18,152 nt of DNA from an uncultured Collinsella sp. (GTDB lineage: Bacteria; Actinomycetota; Coriobacteriia; Coriobacteriales; Coriobacteriaceae), in assembly GCA_902491055.1 (NCBI GenBank), contig CABUGI010000033.1, positions 1 to 18,152 of the forward strand. Reading direction: 5' to 3'. The position numbers and the translations under genes are program-made. Of the stretch, positions 1 through 6,686 are shown piece by piece. Each line of letters opens with the position of its first letter. Within the stretch, counting starts at the first letter, position 1. Under the pieces are notes generated by a model that searched no databases, was not told the DNA's origin, and saw nothing but the letters and a program-made list of their open reading frames with translations.

Positions 1-635
1 TGCTCGGCGTGCTGCTGGGACGCTTTGTATGCGGGTTTTTGTGCCCGTTTGGGTGGCTGCAGGAGCTGCTTCACAAGATCCCCGGCAAAAAGCTTTCGAC
101 GAAAAGGCTCAAGGCGCTTACGTATATCAAATACGTTGTGCTGCTATTTGCCGTGGTATTGCTGCCTGTGCTGGTGGTCAATGATCTGGGGATGGGCGAT
201 CCGTTCTTTTGCAAGTACATCTGTCCACAGGGTGTGCTCGAGGGCGCCATTCCTCTGGCCATTGCCAATGCCGGCATTCGATCTGCGTTGGGACATCTCT
301 TTACTTGGAAACTTGTCGTTCTCATTGCCGTGGTAGTGCTGAGTGTTTTGTTCTACCGCCCCTTCTGCAAATGGATTTGCCCGCTCGGCGCATTCTATGC
401 GCTCATGAATAGGGTGTCCTTGTTGGGGATTCAGGTTGACGCGTGCAAATGTGTCTCGTGCGGCAAGTGCTCAAGGGTTTGTCAGATGGACGTTGATGTG
501 GTCCGCGCGCCCAATCATGCCGAATGTATCCGGTGCGGAAAGTGCATCGGAGCCTGTCCTGTCGATGCCATCAGCTATCGCTATGGCCTGGATGTGTCGG
601 CGGAAAAGCTTCCCTTGACCGCCGACAAAAAGTAA
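1..635 (+). CDS. Membrane-bound 4Fe-4S polyferredoxin (NapH/YccM-like), 5' end outside the window
   Basis: The reading frame is open from the first bases, so the gene starts upstream of the window; the GTG at 9 is internal. The visible part has paired cysteine motifs at membrane edges (CGFLCP, CKYICP, CKWICP), two hydrophobic spans (about bases 120-185 and 300-355), and a C-terminal ferredoxin domain with two clusters (CVSCGKCSRVC and CIRCGKCIGACPVDA). This is the arrangement of NapH/MauN/YccM ferredoxin-type membrane proteins, which carry electrons between the quinone or cytoplasmic pool and an outer-face partner. It ends 29 bases before a thioredoxin-like lipoprotein, so the two are probably one operon, and this protein may supply reductant for that thioredoxin (inference). 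A CcdA-like partner could lie upstream but cannot be seen. Family is secure; the substrate is not known. Confidence 0.85.
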   Translation, partial: LGVLLGRFVCGFLCPFGWLQELLHKIPGKKLSTKRLKALTYIKYVVLLFAVVLLPVLVVNDLGMGDPFFCKYICPQGVLEGAIPLAIANAGIRSALGHLFTWKLVVLIAVVVLSVLFYRPFCKWICPLGAFYALMNRVSLLGIQVDACKCVSCGKCSRVCQMDVDVVRAPNHAECIRCGKCIGACPVDAISYRYGLDVSAEKLPLTADKK

Positions 636-664
636 ACAAGCTTCGACAAAACGGAGGAATGACT

Positions 665-1636
665 ATGAAGCTTTCTAAGATTGCGGCCCTGTTTATGGTG
701 CCGGTATTGGCCTTGTGCCTTGTGGCATGTTCGGCGCCCGGTGGCAATGCGAGCGAATCTGCGAGCTCCGATCCTAAGATCGCAGAACTCACTGCGCAGA
801 AGCCGGCCAATGCCGACGAGGCCGCCGAGTTGTATGCAAAACTCATGCAGAAGGAGAACGAGATCTTTTCGAGTGATAACGCGCTGTGGGAAAAGGTATT
901 CAATGCGGCAAATAAAGACTCGACGATGATTGAGGACGGCAGCAATTACGGCGATTTCTTGCTCAAGACCATCGACGGCGCCAAGGATGAGTTTACGGCG
1001 GATGAGCTTAAGACGCTCAAGGCCGGTGCGCAGCAGATCAAGGAAATCGAGGACAAGCTCGAGAGCTTGGAGAAGGAGTTCCCCGGCTGTGGAAGCACGC
1101 CGAGCGCAGGCGAGAGCGTCGACGCTTCGACCGCTGGCATGACGGCTGGTGCCAATGCTTCGAGCGAGGCGACGAAGTTCCCCAGCTTTACGGGCAAGGA
1201 CCTGGACGGCAACGACGTGAGCAGCGACGAGCTGTTCTCTAAGAACAAGGTTACCGTCATGAATTTCTGGTTCACCACTTGCAAGCCGTGCGTGGGTGAG
1301 TTGGGCGATCTTGAGAAACTGAATCAGGAGCTTGCCGAGAAGGGCGGCCAGGTCGTGGGCGTCAATTCCTTTACGCTCGATGGCAACAAGGGCGAGATTG
1401 CAGATGCCAAGGACGTGCTGAGCAAGAAGGGCGTGACATATAAGAACATCTGGTTCAAGTCGGATAGCGAGGCCGGTAAGTTTACGTCAAATTTGTTCTC
1501 GTTCCCGACAACGTATGTCATCGATCAGAATGGCAACATCGTAGGGGATCCAATCGTGGGAGCCATCAGCTCCGCCGAGCAGCGCGCAGCACTCGACAAG
1601 CTTATCGACCAGGCGATTGCGAATAGCGAGCAGTAA
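665..1636 (+). CDS. TlpA-like thioredoxin-fold lipoprotein
   Basis: The 323-residue protein begins with a lipoprotein signal peptide: basic start, hydrophobic core and lipobox LVAC with the lipidated cysteine at residue 22. Residues about 30-150 are charged and probably helical. From about 175 to the end is a thioredoxin/TlpA domain with active site WFTTCKPC (Cys206 and Cys209) and a cis-proline region (FPTTYVID). The start at 665 is chosen because GGAGG at 653-657 lies seven bases upstream; the ATG at 659 would be only one base from it. TlpA-family proteins reduce or exchange disulfides on the outer face of the membrane. Its position behind a membrane polyferredoxin suggests that electrons pass from iron-sulfur clusters to this CxxC pair. 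The client protein is unknown. The helical N-terminal half is longer than in simple TlpA proteins. Confidence 0.9.
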   Translation: MKLSKIAALFMVPVLALCLVACSAPGGNASESASSDPKIAELTAQKPANADEAAELYAKLMQKENEIFSSDNALWEKVFNAANKDSTMIEDGSNYGDFLLKTIDGAKDEFTADELKTLKAGAQQIKEIEDKLESLEKEFPGCGSTPSAGESVDASTAGMTAGANASSEATKFPSFTGKDLDGNDVSSDELFSKNKVTVMNFWFTTCKPCVGELGDLEKLNQELAEKGGQVVGVNSFTLDGNKGEIADAKDVLSKKGVTYKNIWFKSDSEAGKFTSNLFSFPTTYVIDQNGNIVGDPIVGAISSAEQRAALDKLIDQAIANSEQ

Positions 1637-1715
1637 AAACCGCGTAAAGCATAGCGAGGATCGTGTGTCGCTGTGCGAAGTAGTCTGCTGCCTTTCAAGA
1701 TAAGCTCCACCATAT

Positions 1716-1743
1716 AGAGGTCCCGCTCGGGACCTCTTCTTTT
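1716..1743 (+). terminator. Rho-independent terminator after the TlpA gene
   Basis: A perfect 9-base stem (AGAGGTCCC, 1716-1724, with GGGACCTCT, 1729-1737) and a 4-base loop are followed by a T-rich run, TCTTTT. It closes the iron-sulfur/TlpA operon 79 bases after the stop codon. Confidence 0.88.
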
Positions 1744-1889
1744 GGGCGCCGTCCCGTTCGTTTTTTGGCGCGGTTTGTTACATTCCTCACTGGCGTCGGC
1801 AAAAAATGGGGATAGAGTAGGACAAAAGCGTCGAATACGAACGGCGGAGGAGAGCGGGCAGGGTGCCTGCGCAGGAGAGGTTGCCGTCC

Positions 1890-4800
1890 ATGCTGGAGCT
1901 CAAAGGTATTTGCAAAAGGTACGTTACGCAGTCGTTTACGCAGGTGGCGCTCGACAGCGTGAGCCTGTCTTTTCGCGATAACGAGTTCGTGGCCATTCTG
2001 GGACCTTCGGGGTCGGGCAAAACTACGATGCTCAACGTTATCGGTGGGCTCGATCATTTCGATTCTGGCGACCTGCTGATCGACGGTATTTCGACCAAAG
2101 ACTTTCACGATCGCGATTGGGATGCCTACCGCAACAACCGCATCGGCTTTGTGTTCCAAAGCTATAACCTCATTCCGCATCAGACCATTTTGGAAAACGT
2201 GGAGCTGGCGCTCACGCTCACGGGCGTGGGGCATGCCGAGCGTCGCCAGCGTGCGCGCGAGGCGTTGGAGAAAGTCGGCTTGGGCGAGCACGTTAACAAG
2301 CGCCCGAGCCAGCTATCGGGCGGGCAGATGCAGCGCGTGGCCATTGCCCGCGCCCTGATCAATGACCCTGAGATCGTCCTTGCCGACGAGCCGACTGGCG
2401 CTTTGGATTCAACGACATCCGTGCAGGTTATGGATTTGCTCAAAGAAGTTGCGCGCGACCGTCTGGTCATCATGGTCACGCACAATCCCGACCTGGCATA
2501 CCAATACGCCACGCGCATCGTCAACCTGGCGGACGGCAAGATCACCGATGATTCCGATCCTTTCGATGTCGCTGACGCCACGCGCCGCGAGGCCAAGCCT
2601 ACGCGCAAAACCTCGATGAGCTTTGTGACGGCGCTGGGGCTTTCTGCCCGAAACCTCATGACCAAGAAGGGCCGCACGGCCATGACGGCCTTTGCGGGCT
2701 CGATTGGCATTATCGGTATCGCGGCGATTCTGGCGCTGTCCAACGGCGTAAACGGCTACATCAAAAAGGTCGAGGAGGATACGCTCTCGAGCTACCCACT
2801 CACCATTTCCAAGCAGGATTACGACCTGTCGTCCATGATGGGCGGACAGGGGGCTGCGGATGATGACTCGCCTGAAAACGTGGATTCGTCCGACGACAGT
2901 GCCGAAACCGATAAGATTCCCGTGGTCACGGCCGTAAAGGATATGTTTGCGAGCGTTAAGTCCAACGACATGACGAGCTTTAAGGCATGGCTTGACGACG
3001 GCGGCGACGGTATCGACAAAGAGGTCAACGCCATTCAGTACGGCTACGGTGTATCGCCGGTTGTCTATCGTGCCGGCAAGGGCGATGAGAAGCCCGTTCG
3101 GCTTGTTCCCAACGCAATGACCGAGGCTATGAGCGGAGGCGCGAGTTCGGCGGCAACGGTGAGCATGGAATCCATGGGAACCTCGGTCTTTAACGAGATG
3201 ATTGACGACCAGAGCCTGCTCGACAGCCAGTACGATGTCGTCGCCGGTCATTGGCCCACGTCTGCCAACGAAGCCGTGATGGTGCTTTCGAGCCGCGGTA
3301 CGGTGGGCGACTATACGCTCTACAGCATCGGTGCGCTGGATATCGATGAGCTCAACGATCTGGTAAACAGTGCCATGACGGCCGACGGTGGGGTCAAAGC
3401 ACCCGAGACCGGCACCGACTTTACCTACGACGATGCGCTGTCCACGACGTTTAAGGTGCTGTCGCCGGCCGATGCCTATCGCAAAAACGAAGAGACCGGC
3501 ATGTGGACCGACATGTCTGGTGACGCCGACTTTATGGCCGCCAAGGTTGCCGATGGCATCGACGTACACATCGTGGGTGTGGTGCGCCCTAACGAGACGG
3601 CCAATGCGAGTGCGTTGTCTCCGGGCATTGCCTATACACATGCGCTGACTCGCCAGCTTATGGAGCGCGCCGCCGATTCGCAGATTGTGCAGGAGCAGCT
3701 TGCCCACCCCGAGACGGATGTCTTTACGGGCAAAACCTTCGACGAACTGCAAGGCGAGGCCAAGCAAGGCGTTGATCTGGGCAGCATGTTCAGTGTGGAC
3801 GAGGCAGCACTTAAGAGCGCGTTCTCGTTTGATGCGTCTGCGCTCTCGGGTGCGGCCAGCGGTATGGACCTTTCTGGCATCGATCTGTCGGGGCTGGACA
3901 TTGACCTTTCGGGCGTTGGCAAGGACATCGACTTCAGCGACATCATGGCAAAAGCGCCAACCCCAGATTTCTCGGGTATCTTTGACGGTCTGGAACTCAC
4001 GCCCGAGCAAATGCAGCAGGTGGGAACACTAGCCAACCAGCTGTTTGAGGGCTTTTTGCAGTCTGATCAGTTTAAGGCGCTGTCGCCCGAAGATCTTAAG
4101 GACGCGTCAAAGCTCTCTGCCGCATTCTCGACGTATCTTGAGAATGATGACACAGCTCAGCAAATCCTGGCCCAGCTCAAAGCGCTCGGCGGCGATGCCC
4201 TGGCCGAGCGTCTGCAGCAGGCGATGAGCGACTATGTGCAAAAGCAGCTGGCTCCGTATCTGCAGCAGGCTATGGATCAGGTGATGAAGGCAATCAGCGA
4301 GCAGATAGCGTCGACGGTATCATCCCAGCTCAAGGCGGGCACGGCAGGGCTCATGGGTCAGATGGCGACGCAGATGTCGTCGAGTTTTGCCAACTTGGCG
4401 GGCGCCATGCGCGTGGATGCGAGCGCCTTTGCTCATGCCATCCACTTCAACATGGACGCCGAGGACCTGAGCTCGCTCATGATGAGCTATGCGAAGGCGT
4501 CGAAGCTCACCTACGACAACAATCTGACCACGTTGGGCTATGCGGACGAGGCAGACCCCATCTCAGTCAAGATTTTCCCGCGTGACTTTGAGGCCAAGGA
4601 ACGCGTGCTCGATCACATCGACGCGTACAACAAGCAGGTCAAAGCCGCCGGCCACGACGAGCAGGCAATCTCGTACACCGACTACATGGGCATCATCATG
4701 GGTTCGGTGACCGACATCGTGAATACCATCAGCTTGGTGCTCATCGCGTTCGTGAGCATCAGCCTGGTCGTGAGCTCCATCATGATCGGCATCATCACCT

Positions 4801-5129
4801 ACATCAGCGTGCTGGAGCGCAAAAAGGAGATCGGCATCTTGCGTGCGATTGGCGCATCAAAACGCAACGTGGCCAACGTGTTCAATGCCGAGACCTTTAT
4901 TGAGGGCCTCATTGCCGGCGTTTTTGCCATCGCCGTCGTGGTACTCGTGAGCTTCCCGGTCAATGCTTGGGCGCTTGCGAACAAGCAGGTCCCCAACCTG
5001 ATGAGCCTACCCGTGCAGGACGCGCTGGCGCTCATCGCGATCTCGGTGGTACTGACGGTCGTCGCCGGCTTGCTACCGGCCCGCAGCGCGTCTAAGAAAG
5101 ACCCCGTGGAGGCGCTGCGCTCGGAATAA
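1890..5129 (+). CDS. Fused ABC transporter ATPase and FtsX/MacB-type permease
   Basis: This 1079-residue protein joins an ATPase and a permease. The ATPase (about 1-225) has Walker A GPSGSGKT (38-45), Q-loop Gln90, signature LSGGQ (142-146), Walker B IVLADEP (162-168) and H-loop His198. A linker leads to the first membrane helix (about 265-288). Three further helices (about 942-970, 1003-1027, 1044-1064) form an FtsX-type permease with the usual PVEALR ending. Between them lies roughly 650 residues of probable extracellular sequence, far longer than in MacB, including a DLSG-rich stretch (about 655-690) and long Gln/Ala-rich helices. Such type VII ABC systems work as mechanotransmitters or exporters of peptides, lipoproteins or toxic compounds; the substrate here cannot be told. 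ATG 1890 is preferred over GTG 1863 because AGGAGAGG lies at 1873-1880. No regulator or partner subunit is adjacent. Confidence 0.92.
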   Translation: MLELKGICKRYVTQSFTQVALDSVSLSFRDNEFVAILGPSGSGKTTMLNVIGGLDHFDSGDLLIDGISTKDFHDRDWDAYRNNRIGFVFQSYNLIPHQTILENVELALTLTGVGHAERRQRAREALEKVGLGEHVNKRPSQLSGGQMQRVAIARALINDPEIVLADEPTGALDSTTSVQVMDLLKEVARDRLVIMVTHNPDLAYQYATRIVNLADGKITDDSDPFDVADATRREAKPTRKTSMSFVTALGLSARNLMTKKGRTAMTAFAGSIGIIGIAAILALSNGVNGYIKKVEEDTLSSYPLTISKQDYDLSSMMGGQGAADDDSPENVDSSDDSAETDKIPVVTAVKDMFASVKSNDMTSFKAWLDDGGDGIDKEVNAIQYGYGVSPVVYRAGKGDEKPVRLVPNAMTEAMSGGASSAATVSMESMGTSVFNEMIDDQSLLDSQYDVVAGHWPTSANEAVMVLSSRGTVGDYTLYSIGALDIDELNDLVNSAMTADGGVKAPETGTDFTYDDALSTTFKVLSPADAYRKNEETGMWTDMSGDADFMAAKVADGIDVHIVGVVRPNETANASALSPGIAYTHALTRQLMERAADSQIVQEQLAHPETDVFTGKTFDELQGEAKQGVDLGSMFSVDEAALKSAFSFDASALSGAASGMDLSGIDLSGLDIDLSGVGKDIDFSDIMAKAPTPDFSGIFDGLELTPEQMQQVGTLANQLFEGFLQSDQFKALSPEDLKDASKLSAAFSTYLENDDTAQQILAQLKALGGDALAERLQQAMSDYVQKQLAPYLQQAMDQVMKAISEQIASTVSSQLKAGTAGLMGQMATQMSSSFANLAGAMRVDASAFAHAIHFNMDAEDLSSLMMSYAKASKLTYDNNLTTLGYADEADPISVKIFPRDFEAKERVLDHIDAYNKQVKAAGHDEQAISYTDYMGIIMGSVTDIVNTISLVLIAFVSISLVVSSIMIGIITYISVLERKKEIGILRAIGASKRNVANVFNAETFIEGLIAGVFAIAVVVLVSFPVNAWALANKQVPNLMSLPVQDALALIAISVVLTVVAGLLPARSASKKDPVEALRSE

Positions 5130-5160
5130 TCTGGCAAAGGGACTGTCCCTTTGCCAGATT
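5128..5160. repeat. Palindromic intergenic repeat, copy 1
   Basis: Two perfect 16-base arms (AATCTGGCAAAGGGAC and its complement) flank a single central T. The left arm overlaps the stop codon of the ABC gene and the element lies between two convergent genes, so it may also end transcription from both sides, although no T run follows. The core CAAAGGGAC-N-GTCCCTTTG recurs at 12903-12919. A related half-element (AGGGACATCCCC, 5167-5177 region) follows directly. Confidence 0.8.
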
Positions 5161-5188
5161 TGGGAAGGGACATCCCCCTCTCCTGCGC

Positions 5189-6322
5189 CTAGCTCGTTTT
5201 GCCCATCAACGTGATGCGGATGCTTGGATGGGTGTACTCGTCAAACTCGTCCTCGGGATCCGTGTCAAACGAGTAATACGCTTTGATGGGGTCATCGCTC
5301 GTCCTGATGGAGATACTCTCGTAGAGCGAACCGTTCAAGAAAGCCTGCCTAAACTCTTCGGGGAGCTTTTGCGGTGCTAGGAGCTCGGGGCTCACGGTCT
5401 TGACGTCTGCGGTTTGGACGACAGAGGAAAGCTCGTCAAAGTCGAGCTCGATGCGGGCGAGGTTGTTCTCAAGGCTCGCATCGGGGTCGATTTCCGCTAT
5501 GTAACTCACTTCCTTGAGCGTTCCCTTGTTGTCGAAATCCAGGTACGTATAGGTCTTCTGGGTATCGGAGTCGCCGTCGTGTAAGTAGCCGCGGACGTGA
5601 TAGCCGTAATCTTGATATCGCTCGTAGGGATCATCGGCAGACACGTACTCGCATGCGGGCTCTAACGTCTTGCGGGCGATGGCGATCTGTTCGGCCGCGG
5701 CCGCGGCGTTCTCCTGCATCTCGATGTTTCCCTGCGCCAGCTGCGGGATATAGGCACCGCATACGATTGCGAGGGGCAGCGCCACAAGCGCGATGATCCA
5801 CTTTTTTGCACGGGGGATAGGCAAGCCGCAGGCCTCCGCCATGGCCTTTGCGTTAGCGAAGCTCTCGGTAAGCACATCTGCTGCGGTGGCAACGGCGCCT
5901 ACGGCAGCGGCGACTTCTGCCGCGCCGCCCAGATTGCGTGCGGTCTCGTTGTCGCTGTTCTTGAGTAAGCGCGCGGCGGCCTGCGTACCGACAACGCCTG
6001 CGATTTGTGCCGAGCGGTCTTTCTCGGTCTGCTCGACGACGAGTCGGCACTGCATTTCCTTCCACTGCTTGCCGCGCATACCAAAGCGCGGCGCGAGCGT
6101 GCAGTAGCAGAATATGACGAGCTCGATGGCGGCGAGCACCAGGGCGGTCATCATGCCCGTCTCTTGGAAGCCCTCGTGATGAAAGACGATGTCGTCAATC
6201 ATTTCGAAGGGAATAATCAAAAATGGCAGCACGAATGCCATGGCAAGCGCCGCACCGGCAATCTTGGGGTAGATGCAGTATCGCTGGATGCGCTTGCGTT
6301 CTTGTTCAAAAAGTGTAGCCAT
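5189..6322 (-). CDS. Hypothetical membrane protein with three predicted helices
   Basis: I do not recognise this 377-residue protein. It has hydrophobic spans at about 20-40, 56-75 and 174-192. Between spans two and three lies a charged, Ala-rich cytoplasmic-type segment (about 80-170). After the third span comes a probable extracellular domain of about 185 residues, rich in Asp, Glu and Tyr, that starts with an Ala-rich helix. A motif FCYCTLAP with GMRGKQWKEM follows span two (71-90) and is repeated in decayed form upstream (see 6379-6590). The start at 6322 is chosen because AAGGA lies six bases upstream on the minus strand. The frame stays open further upstream, but that part is not membrane-protein-like and covers the decayed copy. 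Convergent with the ABC gene; no operon partner. Function unknown. Confidence 0.75.
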   Translation of the reverse strand: MATLFEQERKRIQRYCIYPKIAGAALAMAFVLPFLIIPFEMIDDIVFHHEGFQETGMMTALVLAAIELVIFCYCTLAPRFGMRGKQWKEMQCRLVVEQTEKDRSAQIAGVVGTQAAARLLKNSDNETARNLGGAAEVAAAVGAVATAADVLTESFANAKAMAEACGLPIPRAKKWIIALVALPLAIVCGAYIPQLAQGNIEMQENAAAAAEQIAIARKTLEPACEYVSADDPYERYQDYGYHVRGYLHDGDSDTQKTYTYLDFDNKGTLKEVSYIAEIDPDASLENNLARIELDFDELSSVVQTADVKTVSPELLAPQKLPEEFRQAFLNGSLYESISIRTSDDPIKAYYSFDTDPEDEFDEYTHPSIRITLMGKTS

Positions 6323-6378
6323 AGCCGGTCCTTGGTGTCGTGGCGGTCGTTGCGGCGCGCGGGGTGCGTCAGTCTGGG

Positions 6379-6590
6379 CTAGCGTTGGATAAGAGCATAG
6401 AGCAAGATACTCACTGCAATGAGCAGAAGGCCGATGTCCCCAACCAAGACGAGCGCGAGCAAGGATATCTGCGACGTGGTCACGGCGTTTCTGAGCGGCA
6501 ACTGGAGCGTAGGCCTGCTCTGCAGCTCCTTCACTGTTTACCCTGCATCCCAAGTGCGGCGCAAGTGAGCAATAGCAAAACTTTGTCACG
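6379..6590 (-). pseudogene. Decayed fragment related to the downstream membrane protein gene
   Basis: On the minus strand, 6589-6549 reads VTKFCYCSLAPHLG, close to FCYCTLAPRFG in the intact neighbour. The match continues in a second frame as MQGKQ (6548-6534, against MRGKQ) and in a third as KELQ (6531-6520, against KEMQ). Two single-base deletions therefore separate recognisable codons. In the third frame the sequence then runs on as an open segment with a strong hydrophobic helix (SLLALVLVGDIGLLLIAV) and stops at 6379. This looks like a remnant of a paralogous gene with a different C-terminal end. A still-expressed 51-codon protein starting at GTG 6534 cannot be ruled out. Confidence 0.5.
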
Positions 6591-6646
6591 CGTAAAAGCA
6601 AGGAAGTCGCAAGGTCTGGGGCGGGGATGCTGGCATACGCCTCGGA

Positions 6647-6652
6647 TACAAT
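6647..6652 (+). promoter_or_regulatory. Probable -10 box upstream of the first P-type ATPase
   Basis: TACAAT matches the actinobacterial TANNNT -10 pattern and lies exactly seven bases before an ATG at 6660, placing the likely transcript start on or next to that ATG. No convincing -35 box is visible. The same TACAAT-N7-ATG layout occurs before trmO at 15276. Confidence 0.45.
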
Positions 6653-6679
6653 CGAAGCCATGCTAGAAAGAGGCTTCGA
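6652..6679. promoter_or_regulatory. Inverted repeat spanning the ribosome binding site of the first P-type ATPase
   Basis: Arms TCGAAGCC (6652-6659) and GGCTTCGA (6672-6679) flank a 12-base centre that carries the ribosome binding purines GAAAGA. The right arm ends on the A of the start codon at 6679. It could be a protein operator overlapping the transcript start, or an RNA hairpin covering the start codon if transcription begins further upstream. Confidence 0.45.
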
Positions 6680-6686
6680 TGATTAA
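6660..6686 (+). CDS. Possible leaderless 8-codon upstream reading frame
   Basis: ATG at 6660 lies seven bases after TACAAT and opens a frame of eight codons (MLERGFDD) ending in TAA at 6684-6686. It overlaps the start codon of the ATPase at 6679 in another frame. If the transcript starts at 6660, ribosomes ending here could re-initiate at 6679. It is very short, so chance is quite possible. Confidence 0.25.
   Translation: MLERGFDD

Noticed and set aside
524..664. Start of the TlpA lipoprotein at 524
   Set aside because: It would overlap the polyferredoxin gene and place the lipoprotein signal peptide internally; ATG 665 has a well-spaced GGAGG.
2409..4010. Long open frame of 533 codons on the minus strand inside the ABC gene
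   Set aside because: It is the complement of a strongly supported coding region; its His/Arg/Gly-rich composition is typical of an antisense shadow in GC-rich DNA.
6323..6661. N-terminal extension that would make the membrane protein 490 residues
   Set aside because: A good ribosome binding site precedes ATG 6322, and the extension is Pro/Arg/His-rich, not membrane-like, and coincides with the decayed paralogue fragment.
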